A DNA stretch of 64,000 bases, taken from the NCBI RefSeq assembly GCF_000367925.1, contig NZ_KB849164.1:598349-662348 (forward strand), given 5' to 3'. This stretch comes from Acinetobacter bohemicus ANC 3994 (GTDB taxonomy: Bacteria; Pseudomonadota; Gammaproteobacteria; Pseudomonadales; Moraxellaceae). The translations under genes were made by a program, and so were the position numbers. Shown in pieces: positions 1-9,528 of this stretch. Under the pieces are notes generated by a model, which worked only from the letters and a program-made list of their open reading frames with translations, did not search any database and was not told the DNA's origin. Within the stretch, counting starts at the first letter, position 1; the number at the start of each line of letters is the position of its first letter.

Positions 1-750
1 GCTGGCCTAGAAGATGTACATAATCTGGGCGTCAATTGGCAGCAGCAGTTAGGTGACAATACCAGTTTAAATTTGGCTTATTTTGTCCGCGATGGTGGAA
101 GTTTTGTGGGGGATGGCAATGCAGCGCGCTATGCAGCGAATTATGTGAAACCTGAAGATGCCACGACCGATGACATTGAAGAAAAAAATATGTGGGTTGC
201 GCGTATCAGTCAGCAGATTCCGCTACAGGACAGTCCGGTTAAACTTAATGTAGGCGGGTCGTACTGGCATTCAGATTTGGAAAACAGCAATCGTCAAACG
301 GGGCACCGCAATGCATGGAATATTTTTGGCCGCTTAAACTACCAAAAGGCCAATCTAACTTTGACTGCTGGACAGAATAGGGCAGATACAAAGTCTTTGA
401 GCAATCCAGATTATGCGACGGTTGGCTCATTTGAATCGAAGTATTTTGTCGCCAACAAAGCCAATTATTATGTGGCGAATGTTGATTATCAAATTAATGA
501 TTTTTATAAAAATTATGATTTAACTCCTTATGCCAGTTATACCGTATTTGATAAGGATAAATCAGGTTTTGCCACATCGACCCGCAGTATTTTGGGTGCT
601 CAGCTGGATGTTCAGCAGTTTTCGCTGGCCGCGGAATATATCACTGGCAAAAATGATGTGTTCATTGGCGGTAATGCAGGTTCTTTGGCTGAGGGAGATG
701 CATCTGGGCATAGCAGACTCTTGAATTTATTGTTTATCTACAATTTTTAA
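1..750 (+). CDS. Outer-membrane porin, C-terminal part (5' end outside window)
   Basis: The frame is open from base 1, so the N-terminus and signal peptide lie upstream. The visible 249 residues alternate polar and hydrophobic stretches typical of beta-strands and end in the aromatic terminus LLFIYNF, the usual signal for beta-barrel assembly. Blocks such as NLGVNWQQQLGDN and TPYASYTVF look like strands of a 16-18-stranded porin. The exact family (OprD-like or another substrate porin) cannot be settled from this fragment. It precedes gabT on the same strand but is separated by a terminator, so it is probably its own transcript. Confidence 0.7.
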   Translation, partial: AGLEDVHNLGVNWQQQLGDNTSLNLAYFVRDGGSFVGDGNAARYAANYVKPEDATTDDIEEKNMWVARISQQIPLQDSPVKLNVGGSYWHSDLENSNRQTGHRNAWNIFGRLNYQKANLTLTAGQNRADTKSLSNPDYATVGSFESKYFVANKANYYVANVDYQINDFYKNYDLTPYASYTVFDKDKSGFATSTRSILGAQLDVQQFSLAAEYITGKNDVFIGGNAGSLAEGDASGHSRLLNLLFIYNF

Positions 751-770
751 TTATTGCTGCAACTCATCAG

Positions 771-801
771 AATGGCACCTTTGAAAAAAGGCGCCATTTT
801 T
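771..801 (+). terminator. Rho-independent terminator after the porin gene
   Basis: AATGGCACC and GGCGCCATT pair with one mismatch around an A-rich loop and run into TTTT. It lies 20 bases after the porin stop codon. Confidence 0.75.
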
Positions 802-892
802 ATGATTTTATTTTAATTATTTGATTTATATATTTAAAAAATTTTTAAATTGCCAGATAAGTATAAATTGGCCCTCTCTATCTTATCCAAAG

Positions 893-911
893 TGGCTCTC
901 GTCTAGAGCCA
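893..911 (+). other. Small hairpin in the gabT leader
   Basis: TGGCTCT and AGAGCCA form a perfect 7-bp stem with a 5-base loop about 110 bases upstream of gabT. It could be an operator dyad or a leader hairpin. There is no U-tract, so it is not an obvious terminator. Confidence 0.35.
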
Positions 912-1017
912 ATAAAAGCGCAAAATGCAATGAACCACAGGTCCTTTGCATATCAGCAAAAGCATGATCGGGACGCTGAAATTTTATAAATGTATGAATC
1001 AAGAATGAGGATACAAA

Positions 1018-2280
1018 ATGGACAGTAAACACTCTGCACTGAACGCACGTAAACTAAAAGCGACACCTCGTGGCGTGGGTGTCATGTGTCAATGGTATGC
1101 GGAGAAAGCAGAAAATTCCACAATTTGGGATGCTGAAGGGAATCAATATACAGACTTCGCAGGCGGTATTGCGGTACTGAATACAGGTCACCGTCATCCT
1201 AAAATTATTGCTGCTGTTACTGAACAATTGACTAAATTCACCCATACAGCGTACCAAGTTGTACCGTACGAAATTTATGTTTCTTTGGCTGAACGTATTA
1301 ATGCACGTGCACCGATTGCAGGTGAAGCGAAAACAACATTCTTCTCTACAGGTGCGGAAGCTGTAGAAAATGCAGTGAAAATTGCACGCTCTTATACAGG
1401 CCGTCACGGCATTGTGACTTTTGGTAATGGTTTCCACGGTCGTTCATTTATGACCATGGCGATGACAGGTAAAACTGCACCGTATAAACGTGACTTTGGT
1501 GTGATGCCTTCAGGTGTTTTCCATGCACGCTACCCTGTAGAGTCAAAGGGCATTACTGTAGATATTGCGATTGAAAGCATTGAAGACATTTTTGCAGAAG
1601 ATATTGCGGCACATGATGTAGCAGCTATTGTGCTTGAACCTGTTCAAGGTGAAGGCGGTTTCAACGTTGTTCCTGCTGAATTCTTAAAACGTTTACGTGC
1701 GCTATGTGATCAACACGGTATTTTGATTATTGCAGATGAAGTACAGACAGGCTTTGCACGTACTGGTAAGTTATTTGCCATGGATCACTATGAAACCAAA
1801 GCGGATTTAATCACTATGGCAAAAAGTCTTGGTGGTGGTTTCCCAATCTCTGGCGTAGTTGGCCGTGCTGAAGTGATGGATGCACCAAACCCAGGTGGCC
1901 TAGGTGGTACTTATGCAGGTAACCCAGTGGCTGTAGCTTCTGCACATGCTGTACTGGATGTGATTGAAGAAGAAGGTCTTTGCGAACGTGCAAATGTATT
2001 AGGTGCTGAATTAGTTGAAGTTCTGAATGAACTAAAACAGTCTTCATCTACAGTCAAAGAGATTCGTGCGTTGGGTTCAATGGTCGCAATTGAATTGGAA
2101 ACGGCGGATCAAGCGAAAGCAATTCAAAACCATGCAATGCAAAATGGCTTGCTTATTTTGACCTGTGGTCGTTATGGTAATGTGATCCGTTTCTTATATC
2201 CTTTAACGATTCCTGCAGAACAATTCCGTGCTGGCTTAAACATTTTAAAACAAGGTTTTGCACTTTCTGCTGCAGCATAA
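1018..2280 (+). CDS. gabT: 4-aminobutyrate--2-oxoglutarate transaminase
   Basis: GabT moves the amino group of GABA to 2-oxoglutarate, giving succinate semialdehyde and glutamate in the cytoplasm. The 420 residues match the usual length of this class-III PLP aminotransferase. Visible are the FSTGAEAVENAVKIAR phosphate-binding region, the DEVQTGFARTG cofactor block and AKSLGGGFPISG with the PLP lysine at about residue 269. A GAGGAT sequence just upstream supports the ATG. gabD follows after about 16 bases, so both GABA-shunt enzymes are probably one operon. A role on 5-aminovalerate cannot be excluded. Confidence 0.93.
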   Translation: MDSKHSALNARKLKATPRGVGVMCQWYAEKAENSTIWDAEGNQYTDFAGGIAVLNTGHRHPKIIAAVTEQLTKFTHTAYQVVPYEIYVSLAERINARAPIAGEAKTTFFSTGAEAVENAVKIARSYTGRHGIVTFGNGFHGRSFMTMAMTGKTAPYKRDFGVMPSGVFHARYPVESKGITVDIAIESIEDIFAEDIAAHDVAAIVLEPVQGEGGFNVVPAEFLKRLRALCDQHGILIIADEVQTGFARTGKLFAMDHYETKADLITMAKSLGGGFPISGVVGRAEVMDAPNPGGLGGTYAGNPVAVASAHAVLDVIEEEGLCERANVLGAELVEVLNELKQSSSTVKEIRALGSMVAIELETADQAKAIQNHAMQNGLLILTCGRYGNVIRFLYPLTIPAEQFRAGLNILKQGFALSAAA

Positions 2281-2296
2281 TTGAAGAGTAATGATC

Positions 2297-3745
2297 ATGC
2301 TTCAAGCGCAATATAAAGATTTATTACAGCATCCAGATATTCGTTTTGATGTGCCTGAAAATGGCGGTTACATCGAAGTGAAAGATGCAGCAACACATGA
2401 CACTTTGGCATGGGTGAAATCCCATGACCGCGCGTCAGTTGAGCAAGTGATTGCTCGTTCTCAAAAGGCACAAACTGCGTGGAAAGCGCAAACAGCTCTA
2501 CAACGTGCTGATGTGCTTTGGGCTTGGTTTGATTTGATGCAGGAAAATAAAGAGTCATTGGCTCAGATTTTGACTGCTGAACAAGGTAAGCCTTTAGCAG
2601 AAGCACGCGGTGAGATTGGCTATGCTGCTTCATTTATTCGTTGGTTTGCAGAACAAGCTCGCCGTATCGATGGTGAGGTTTTAACACCAACTTTGCCGAA
2701 TCAACGCTTGTTAGTGATTAAACAGGCGATTGGGGTTACGGCGGCGATTACGCCGTGGAACTTCCCCGCAGCAATGATTACACGTAAGGCAGCACCTGCA
2801 ATTGCAGCGGGTTGTTCGATGATTGTCAAACCTGCTGAGCAAACGCCTTTAACTGCTTATGCTTTAGAAGTGTTAGCGCTACGTGCGGGTTTGCCACAAG
2901 ATGTGTTATTGCACATCAGTGGTGATTCAAGCGAAGTGGGTAAAACATTGTGCGAAAGCGACACGGTGAAAAAGTTGAGCTTCACAGGTTCAACTCAAGT
3001 TGGCCGTATTTTGATGCAACAATGTGCGCCAACCATCAAAAAACTGTCTTTAGAGTTAGGTGGTAATGCACCTGTTTTGGTGTTTGATGATGCCAATCTT
3101 GAGCAAGCGGTACAAGGTATTATGGCCAGCAAGTTCCGTAATAGCGGACAGACCTGTGTCTGTGCCAACCGTATTTATGTACAAGACGGTATTTACGATG
3201 CTTTGGTTGAAAAACTGGCAGTTGCTGTAGCGAACTTAAAAGTGGGTGATGGCCGAGTTGAGACTTCAACCCAAGGGCCGCTGATTGATGAAGCTGCGAT
3301 TGAAAAAGTGCAGTCGCATATCGCCGATGCCATCAGTAAAGGTGCGCAGGTTAAAATCGGTGGTCAACGCTCAAGCCTAGGTGGTACTTTCTTTGAACCG
3401 ACACTTTTAACAGAAGTGACGCAAGAGATGAAAGTGGCGAAAGAAGAAACCTTTGGCCCATTGGCTGCATTGTTCCGCTTTAACACGGAAGAAGAAGCGG
3501 TTCAAATGGCCAATGACACTGAGTTTGGTCTGGCAACTTACTTGTTTACCCAAAACACAGCACGTCAGTGGCGTGTTGGTGAAGCGCTTGAGTACGGTAT
3601 GGTGGGCATCAACACGGGCGCGATTTCAAACGAAGTGGCTCCATTTGGCGGTGTGAAGCAGTCTGGCTTAGGTCGTGAAGGCTCTAAATTTGGTATCGAC
3701 GAATATCTCGAAATGAAATATTTGTGTGTGGACTTATCTGTTTAA
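2297..3745 (+). CDS. gabD: NAD(P)-dependent succinate-semialdehyde dehydrogenase
   Basis: GabD oxidises succinate semialdehyde to succinate, completing GABA catabolism begun by GabT. It is a full-length aldehyde dehydrogenase of about 482 residues. Motifs include ITPWNFPAAMITRK (cofactor pocket), FTGSTQVG (Rossmann loop), LELGGNAP with the general-base Glu, and NSGQTCVCANR with the catalytic Cys near residue 287. An ATG at 2291 is also in frame, but GAAGAG at 2283-2288 is well spaced only for the ATG at 2297. The CVC spacing at the active site is the form found in GabD enzymes, which supports this over other aldehyde dehydrogenases. Confidence 0.92.
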   Translation: MLQAQYKDLLQHPDIRFDVPENGGYIEVKDAATHDTLAWVKSHDRASVEQVIARSQKAQTAWKAQTALQRADVLWAWFDLMQENKESLAQILTAEQGKPLAEARGEIGYAASFIRWFAEQARRIDGEVLTPTLPNQRLLVIKQAIGVTAAITPWNFPAAMITRKAAPAIAAGCSMIVKPAEQTPLTAYALEVLALRAGLPQDVLLHISGDSSEVGKTLCESDTVKKLSFTGSTQVGRILMQQCAPTIKKLSLELGGNAPVLVFDDANLEQAVQGIMASKFRNSGQTCVCANRIYVQDGIYDALVEKLAVAVANLKVGDGRVETSTQGPLIDEAAIEKVQSHIADAISKGAQVKIGGQRSSLGGTFFEPTLLTEVTQEMKVAKEETFGPLAALFRFNTEEEAVQMANDTEFGLATYLFTQNTARQWRVGEALEYGMVGINTGAISNEVAPFGGVKQSGLGREGSKFGIDEYLEMKYLCVDLSV

Positions 3746-3771
3746 GTTAGTCCAGCAATCATCAGTTAAAG

Positions 3772-3812
3772 AATCAGCCTTGCCCATTCAAGGCTGATTT
3801 TTTTTTCATTCA
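3772..3812 (+). terminator. Rho-independent terminator of gabTD
   Basis: AATCAGCCTTG and CAAGGCTGATT form a perfect 11-bp stem with a 6-base loop, followed by eight or more T. Confidence 0.92.
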
Positions 3813-4303
3813 TCATAATGTCGAAAATAATCATTCACTGCTTTAAGGGTTAAAAAATAGTGCAGAGCGCTTTTAATTAAATAGCTCGCTTATGAACGTA
3901 AAAATGAGTTAACGAAACGTTATAAAAATAAAAGAGAGATTTATTTTAAGGATGAATTTGATTGCTGAAATTGTAAATAGGGTAAATGTACCGCAACTTT
4001 TACAAGAGCAATTATGCAGTTTGTAGAGCATAAGAGTTTTAATCAAATTTATAGTGATATTGCTTTATTTTTATCTATTGTAAAAATCATGTGAAGCTAA
4101 AGCGAACAAATTTAATCTAAAGCATTGGGTTAAAAATTGAAGAAAAATCACAAATTCTTCATCTTGAGTCTTTTAAAATTGCTAGGCAAACATGATTTTA
4201 AAAAGATCAGGAAAGATAGCTTGTACCATACAGATTGGTTGGTTTTCTTTTTTCATCTTCATGATTTTAATATTTTTCTTTTTAATAAAATAAGGGTGAT
4301 GCT
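3813..4303. other. AT-rich intergenic region, no gene seen
   Basis: About 490 bases of AT-rich sequence. A short open frame starting near 4137 has low-complexity, Lys/Phe-rich composition, lacks a good ribosome site and overlaps the better-supported gene at 4304. I see no convincing RNA or coding feature. Confidence 0.5.
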
Positions 4304-4567
4304 GTGGATAATGCGGTCGAATATATGGGTGCAGATCTGTCACGGATTATTGAAATGGCGTGGGAAGATAGAACACCTTTTGAAGCCATAGAGCGTGAGT
4401 TTGGACTGAATGAGTCTGCCGTGATTCGGTTAATGCGGCAAAATTTAAAGTCGGGCAGTTTTAAGCTATGGCGTAAACGGGTAGCGGGGCGTAAAACCAA
4501 GCATTTGCAGTTACGTTTGCCCGAGGTAATCCGTGGTTACTGTACACGCCAGTATAAATATCATTAA
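4304..4567 (+). CDS. Small DUF2805 / TIGR03643-type protein
   Basis: An 87-residue basic protein with WEDRTPFEAIEREFGL and a downstream helix ESAVIRLMRQNLKSGSFKLW, which reads as a helix-turn-helix-like unit followed by the conserved KLWRKRV block. I recognise this as the DUF2805/TIGR03643 family, whose function is unknown. The start is GTG, with AAGGG at 4292-4296 placed 7 bases upstream. It stands alone between the gab and mdc operons. Confidence 0.75.
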   Translation: MDNAVEYMGADLSRIIEMAWEDRTPFEAIEREFGLNESAVIRLMRQNLKSGSFKLWRKRVAGRKTKHLQLRLPEVIRGYCTRQYKYH

Positions 4568-4578
4568 CTATAAAAGAT

Positions 4579-4616
4579 GGTAGGATGGCTGAGTCACTTA
4601 TTCCGCCATCCTATCC
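4579..4616 (+). other. Stem-loop after the DUF2805 gene
   Basis: TAGGATGGC and GCCATCCTA form a perfect 9-bp stem with a roughly 14-base loop just after the stop codon at 4567. It lacks a T-run, so it may be a 3'-end stabiliser or weak terminator. Confidence 0.45.
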
Positions 4617-4896
4617 CGAACACTTTCCCACCAGCCAAGAATCTGCCAAATAAACCGTTCATTCATACTAAGTCACAATTTAAATAAGGAACAAGCAGGG
4701 CATTGCTGTGGGTCGTTGTCCAGTAAAAATACTTAAGATGACCAATCACTATGAAATCTCACATGAGCAAAATGAATTAACTTTTTAATTTCGCTCTTTT
4801 TAATTTAGCTGTTACGGCCAAAACATGATAGTTACACCTTCCAGCCTTGTATTTCCAATTCTATAGCGCATAAAACCTTGAGTCGCTCATCTAAAT

Positions 4897-4913
4897 ATTA
4901 ACTTTAAGTTAAT
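4897..4913. promoter_or_regulatory. 17-bp palindrome upstream of mdcA, candidate MdcR site
   Basis: ATTAACTT-T-AAGTTAAT is a perfect palindrome 84 bases before the mdcA start. It contains the T-N11-A dyad typical of LysR-family binding sites, and the region from here to mdcA is where the operon promoter should be. Assignment to MdcR is inference. Confidence 0.5.
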
Positions 4914-4997
4914 AAAAGTGATTTGAGGTTGATTGATCAAAAGTGAATAAAACGCTTTTATAGGCTTAGACCAAAATACAGAATTAGGATAAATGAC

Positions 4998-6677
4998 ATG
5001 GATGGTTCGGTTCAGAACAAAGAGCGTAAATGGAATACACGTCGACAGGCTAAACAGCTCAAAATAGAAATGGCCAGCAAGTATGCTGATGGTGTGGTGA
5101 TTCCGACCCAAGATATTGTTAAGGTTTTAGAAACCTTAATTAAGGCTGGTGACCGAGTTGTTTTAGAAGGAAATAATCAGAAACAAGCCGATTTCCTTTC
5201 TCGCTCTTTGGCGCAGACGAACCCTGATGTTTTACATGATCTGCATATGATTATGCCGAGTGTTGGACGTCCAGAACACCTCGATTTATTTGAAAAAGGC
5301 ATTGCACGTAAACTCGATTTTTCATTTGCTGGCACACAAAGTTTACGCATTAGCCAGCTGATTGAAGATGGTTTACTCGAAATTGGCGCGATTCATACTT
5401 ATATCGAACTTTATTCACGCCTATTGGTTGATTTAATTCCGAATGTCGTACTTTCAGCAGGTTTCATGGCAGATCGCGAAGGCAATATTTATACCGGAGC
5501 AAGTACCGAAGATTCTCCAGCATTAATTGAACCCGCAGCATTTAGCGATGGCATTGTCATTGTGCAGGTCAATGAATTGGTGGATGACGTTAAAGATTTA
5601 CCACGAGTCGATATTCCTGCCTCTTGGGTCGACTTTGTAGTTGTGGCGGATAAGCCTTTCTATATTGAGCCGTTGTTTACCCGCGATCCTAAACATATCA
5701 AGCCTGTACATATCCTAATGGCAATGATGGCGATTCGAGGGATTTATGAACGTCATAATGTACAGTCGCTGAATCATGGCATTGGTTTCAACACCGCTGC
5801 AATTGAACTGATTTTACCGACTTATGGCGAGTCTTTAGGTTTAAAAGGCAAGATTTGTCGTAATTGGACTTTAAACCCCCATCCAACCTTAATTCCTGCA
5901 ATCGAAAGTGGCTGGGTTGAAAGTGTGCATTGCTTTGGTACAGAGCTTGGCATGGAAAAATACGTTGCGGCGCGACCTGATGTGTTTTTTACAGGACGCG
6001 ATGGTTCACTGCGTTCCAATCGGATGATGTGTCAGCTTGCTGGGCAATATGCCGTGGACTTATTTATTGGTGCAACCTTACAAGTCGATGGCAGCGGGCA
6101 TTCTTCAACAGTGACCAAAGGTCGTTTGGCAGGTTTTGGCGGGGCGCCGAATATGGGGCATGACCCACGAGGGCGCCGTCATGCGACACCTGCATGGTTG
6201 GATATGCGTCCATCGGGTGCAACAGAAACCGAGACCTATCTTGCACGTGGTAAAAAACTGGTTGTGCAAATGGTAGAAACTTTCCAAGAAGGTGGAAAAC
6301 CGACTTTTGTCGATACCTTAGATGCGGTAGATGTTGCTAAAAAGGCAGGAATGCCACTCGCCCCAATTATGATTTATGGCGACGATGTAACGCATCTTTT
6401 GACTGAAGAAGGCATTGCCTACTTGTATAAAGCAAGAAGTTTAGAAGAGCGTCAGGAGATGATTGCTGCGGTTGCAGGGGTGACTGAAATTGGCTTAAAC
6501 CATAATCCTAAGACAACCGAGCGGTTACGCCGTGAAGGATTGGTTGTATTTCCAGAAGATTTAGGCATTCGCCGTACCGATGCCACGCGTGAATTACTGG
6601 CGGCAAAAAATATTGCGGATCTTGTGACATGGTCTGATGGGCTTTATCAACCTCCAGCAAAATTTAGGAGTTGGTAA
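4998..6677 (+). CDS. mdcA: Malonate decarboxylase alpha subunit (acyl carrier protein transferase)
   Basis: MdcA transfers the acyl carrier protein between acetyl and malonyl, making malonyl-S-ACP and free acetate. At 559 residues it has the expected length of this two-domain CoA-transferase-like subunit. The N-terminus WNTRRQAKQ and blocks such as FSFAGTQSLRIS and GGAPNMGHDPRGRRHATPAW are typical of the family. AGGAT at 4986-4990 supports the ATG. It is the first gene of a tightly packed operon and its stop overlaps the mdcB start by one base. Confidence 0.95.
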   Translation: MDGSVQNKERKWNTRRQAKQLKIEMASKYADGVVIPTQDIVKVLETLIKAGDRVVLEGNNQKQADFLSRSLAQTNPDVLHDLHMIMPSVGRPEHLDLFEKGIARKLDFSFAGTQSLRISQLIEDGLLEIGAIHTYIELYSRLLVDLIPNVVLSAGFMADREGNIYTGASTEDSPALIEPAAFSDGIVIVQVNELVDDVKDLPRVDIPASWVDFVVVADKPFYIEPLFTRDPKHIKPVHILMAMMAIRGIYERHNVQSLNHGIGFNTAAIELILPTYGESLGLKGKICRNWTLNPHPTLIPAIESGWVESVHCFGTELGMEKYVAARPDVFFTGRDGSLRSNRMMCQLAGQYAVDLFIGATLQVDGSGHSSTVTKGRLAGFGGAPNMGHDPRGRRHATPAWLDMRPSGATETETYLARGKKLVVQMVETFQEGGKPTFVDTLDAVDVAKKAGMPLAPIMIYGDDVTHLLTEEGIAYLYKARSLEERQEMIAAVAGVTEIGLNHNPKTTERLRREGLVVFPEDLGIRRTDATRELLAAKNIADLVTWSDGLYQPPAKFRSW

Positions 6678-7552
6678 TGAATGCACGTGTTCAACCCTAT
6701 ATTCGTCAACATTGTATTTTGCTCGCAGATTTTGCAGTCAATGCTTTAGTTGCAGAAGTCAATTTAACGCCAAAACCTGCGTTGGTCGATCAACGTGGAA
6801 GCGGTGCCCATGATGATTTGACACTGGATTTGATGGAGCGTTCAGCCCACAGTTTACATCCGATGTTTGTGGCAATGGCACACGCGGCCTTTCAACATGC
6901 AACTTGTTCACAAACATTACGTGAAGCGATTGGTGAAATTGGTCGTGTGGGTGAAGCCACCATGTTGCACGCCACCAATGGGGTGAATACCCATCGTGGC
7001 GCAATTTGGGCATTAGGTCTGATGGTCACGGCTAGTGCATTGATGAGTTTAGATACTAAACCAGTACAAGCTGTTGAACTGTGTCAATTAGCAGGAAAAA
7101 TTGCCCAGTTCGAAGATCGTTTTATTCCCCAACAGGCACTCAGTCACGGTCAACAGGTACAAAAAGTATTTGGTATAAATGGTGCTAAAGCCCAAGCACA
7201 GCAAGGTTTTCCTACAATTGTGAAGTTTGGATTACCTGAACTGGATAAAAGCCGTCAAACACAGGGCAATGAAACAATCGCGCGAGTAGATGCTTTGCTT
7301 GCCATGATGACCACCCTTGATGATACCTGTGTGTTGTATCGGGCAGGAGAAACCGGATTAGCGCGAATGCAGCAGGGTGCTCAAGAGGTGTTGGATCTTG
7401 GAGGTTATTCAACGTTCGCCGGACAACGTGCATTTAATTCTTTAGAACAGGATCTTTTACGCTTAAGAGCCTCACCGGGTGGGGTTGCAGATTTACTCGC
7501 AGCCACACTATTTATTGATCGTGTTGAGCAATTTTATTTTAACAATAAATAG
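6677..7552 (+). CDS. mdcB: Triphosphoribosyl-dephospho-CoA synthase
   Basis: MdcB (CitG family) joins ATP and dephospho-CoA into 2'-(5''-triphosphoribosyl)-3'-dephospho-CoA, the precursor of the MdcC prosthetic group. Family signatures are the early LTPKPALVDQRGSGAHDDL block, GVNTHRGAIWALGL, and TTLDDTCVLYRAG. The ATG at 6677 overlaps the mdcA TAA by one base and is preceded by AGGAG at 6666-6670; an in-frame TTG at 6671 lacks such spacing. The one-base overlap implies translational coupling. Confidence 0.93.
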   Translation: MNARVQPYIRQHCILLADFAVNALVAEVNLTPKPALVDQRGSGAHDDLTLDLMERSAHSLHPMFVAMAHAAFQHATCSQTLREAIGEIGRVGEATMLHATNGVNTHRGAIWALGLMVTASALMSLDTKPVQAVELCQLAGKIAQFEDRFIPQQALSHGQQVQKVFGINGAKAQAQQGFPTIVKFGLPELDKSRQTQGNETIARVDALLAMMTTLDDTCVLYRAGETGLARMQQGAQEVLDLGGYSTFAGQRAFNSLEQDLLRLRASPGGVADLLAATLFIDRVEQFYFNNK

Positions 7553-7563
7553 GAAATGCAGTA

Positions 7564-7863
7564 ATGGAAATACTCAAGTTTGAATTTGCAGCTGGAAGTA
7601 GACCAACTAAAAAAGCATTGGTTGGTTGTGTCGGTTCTGGTGATTTAGAAATTTTAATGCAACCGAGCCAAACAGAAAAGATGTCAATCCACGTTGTCAC
7701 ATCGGTTGATGGTAGTTCAAAGCGTTGGGAAAATTTGTTTGAACGAATGTTTAGCGAGCAAGAACTCCCCGCTGTACATATTGATATACATGATTTTGGT
7801 GCAACACCGGGTGTTGTTCGCCTACGTTTAGAACAAGCATTTGAGGAGGTGAACGGTGGCTGA
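7564..7863 (+). CDS. mdcC: Malonate decarboxylase acyl carrier protein (delta subunit)
   Basis: This 99-residue carrier protein holds the acetyl/malonyl group through a phosphoribosyl-dephospho-CoA arm. The attachment serine is visible as Ser25 in VGCVGSGDLEIL, the position known for MdcC of Klebsiella. The C-terminal GATPGVVRLRLEQA block is also conserved. Its last 8 bases overlap the start of mdcD, and AGGAGG within its 3' end serves as the mdcD ribosome site. Confidence 0.95.
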   Translation: MEILKFEFAAGSRPTKKALVGCVGSGDLEILMQPSQTEKMSIHVVTSVDGSSKRWENLFERMFSEQELPAVHIDIHDFGATPGVVRLRLEQAFEEVNGG

Positions 7864-8707
7864 TTTTCAAACTTTACTGGCAAAACAGAGCTTTATTGAA
7901 CTGAGTGCGAGAGAACGTGCCAAAGCATTATTAGATGAAAATAGCTTTCGCGAATTATTAGATCCTTTTGCACGCATGATGTCACCTTGGCTGCCAAAAC
8001 AGAATATCGTGCCACAAGCGGATGATGGTGTGGTGGTTGCAAAAGGCACACTTCAGCAAAAAACAGTCGTCATTATCTCGATTGAAGGTATTTTTCAGGG
8101 CGGAAGCCTAGGTGAAGTCGGCGGTGCAAAAATTGCAGGTGCATTAGAACTGGCCGCGGAAGATAACCGTAAGGGGATTCCAACCGCAGCGATTTTGTTA
8201 CTTGAAACGGGCGGTGTACGTTTACAAGAAGCGAATCTGGGACTGGCCGCTATTGCAGAAATACAAGCAGCAATCGTGGCACTTAGACAATATCAACCTG
8301 TGGTCGCAGTCATTGCTGGGAGTGTCGGCTGTTTCGGTGGCATGTCGATTGCAGCAGCATTATGCAGTTATTTGATTATGACCCAAGAAGGACGTTTAGG
8401 ACTCAATGGCCCACAAGTGATTGAGCAAGAAGCGGGCGTACAAGAATATGATTCCAAGGATCGACCATTTATTTGGAGTATTACCGGCGGACAACAACGT
8501 GCTGCAAGTGGCTTGGTAGATGCCTATGTTGAAGATGATCGTCAGCAGATTAAACAACAAATTTTGCAGTATTTAACTCAAGGGCTACCCGATTTACATC
8601 GCAGCTCAAACTATGATTTTTATTTGAATCATTTACAGGGTGTTGATACGACAGAGCAAGCCACACCGCTTCAAGTTCAGACTTTATATCAAGGAGAACA
8701 AGCATGA
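7856..8707 (+). CDS. mdcD: Malonate decarboxylase beta subunit
   Basis: MdcD, with MdcE, forms the carboxyltransferase-fold catalytic pair that decarboxylates malonyl-S-ACP. The 283-residue sequence carries the crotonase/carboxyltransferase features GGSLGEVGGAKIAGALELA and AGSVGCFGGMSIAAAL, where glycine-rich turns form the oxyanion holes, and LGLNGPQVIEQEAG. The start is GTG at 7856, with AGGAGG at 7844-7849. Its stop overlaps the mdcE start as ATGA, indicating coupled synthesis of the two partners. Confidence 0.95.
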   Translation: MADFQTLLAKQSFIELSARERAKALLDENSFRELLDPFARMMSPWLPKQNIVPQADDGVVVAKGTLQQKTVVIISIEGIFQGGSLGEVGGAKIAGALELAAEDNRKGIPTAAILLLETGGVRLQEANLGLAAIAEIQAAIVALRQYQPVVAVIAGSVGCFGGMSIAAALCSYLIMTQEGRLGLNGPQVIEQEAGVQEYDSKDRPFIWSITGGQQRAASGLVDAYVEDDRQQIKQQILQYLTQGLPDLHRSSNYDFYLNHLQGVDTTEQATPLQVQTLYQGEQA

Positions 8708-9528
8708 ATATGGATGTACATGCAGTGAAAACGTCAATACGTGGTCAGCATTGGTTTCAAGCACTCACTGCTGATTTTAGCCGAATCGAGCAAGATGCAG
8801 AATCAGTTTGGGTTGCAGATGGACAAATTTCAGGAAAAACAGTTCGTGTCATTGCCGTGGTTCCGCATCAACATAATCTTTATCCACGAGCGCAACATGG
8901 TGAAGTGGGATTGTTAGAAGGCTGGACTTTAGCTAAAGCTGTGGATGAAGTCATTCAAGCAGATCGGAACAATCATCATAAACGTGCAATTTTATGTATT
9001 GTCGATGTGCCAAGTCAGGCTTATGGTCGCCGTGAAGAACTTTTTGGTATCCATCAAGCTCTTGCTGGTGCAGTCGACAGTTATGCGCGAGCACGTTTGG
9101 CAGGACATCCTGTGATTAGTTTACTGGTTGGAAAGTCGATGTCAGGTGCATTTTTAGCCCATGGCTACCAAGCGAATCGTATCATTGCACTTAAAGATGC
9201 AGGTGTTATGGTACATGCGATGGGGAAAGAGTCGGCTGCCCGTGTGACCCTGCGTACTGTGGATGAGTTAGAAAAACTCGCAGCAAGCATTCCACCTATG
9301 GCCTATGACATTGAAAGTTATGCCACATTAGGCTTGTTATCCGACCTTTTAACCGTTGTGAATCCTGAACAACCCACAACTGAAGATATTGCATGCGTTC
9401 AAGATGCATTTTTACAGGCATTAAATGACATTCAAACCACAGGTTCAACAGGACTTGAACATCGCTTACATGGTGAAAATCGACAAATGTCAAAACGTGT
9501 CCGTGAGTTATTACGTGAACAGTGGTAA
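8704..9528 (+). CDS. mdcE: Malonate decarboxylase gamma subunit
   Basis: MdcE is the second carboxyltransferase-like subunit of the decarboxylase. At 274 residues it has the family length. Signatures include ILCIVDVPSQAYGRREELFGIH, SLLVGKSMSGAFLAHGYQANR (oxyanion-hole turn) and VMVHAMGKESAARVT. It overlaps mdcD by 4 bases and mdcG by 1 base, fitting a stoichiometric complex with MdcD. Confidence 0.94.
   Translation: MNMDVHAVKTSIRGQHWFQALTADFSRIEQDAESVWVADGQISGKTVRVIAVVPHQHNLYPRAQHGEVGLLEGWTLAKAVDEVIQADRNNHHKRAILCIVDVPSQAYGRREELFGIHQALAGAVDSYARARLAGHPVISLLVGKSMSGAFLAHGYQANRIIALKDAGVMVHAMGKESAARVTLRTVDELEKLAASIPPMAYDIESYATLGLLSDLLTVVNPEQPTTEDIACVQDAFLQALNDIQTTGSTGLEHRLHGENRQMSKRVRELLREQW

Noticed and set aside
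4137..4391. Open frame of 84 codons before the DUF2805 gene
   Set aside because: Low-complexity, Lys/Phe-rich composition with no family similarity or ribosome site, and it overlaps the better-supported gene at 4304 in another frame.
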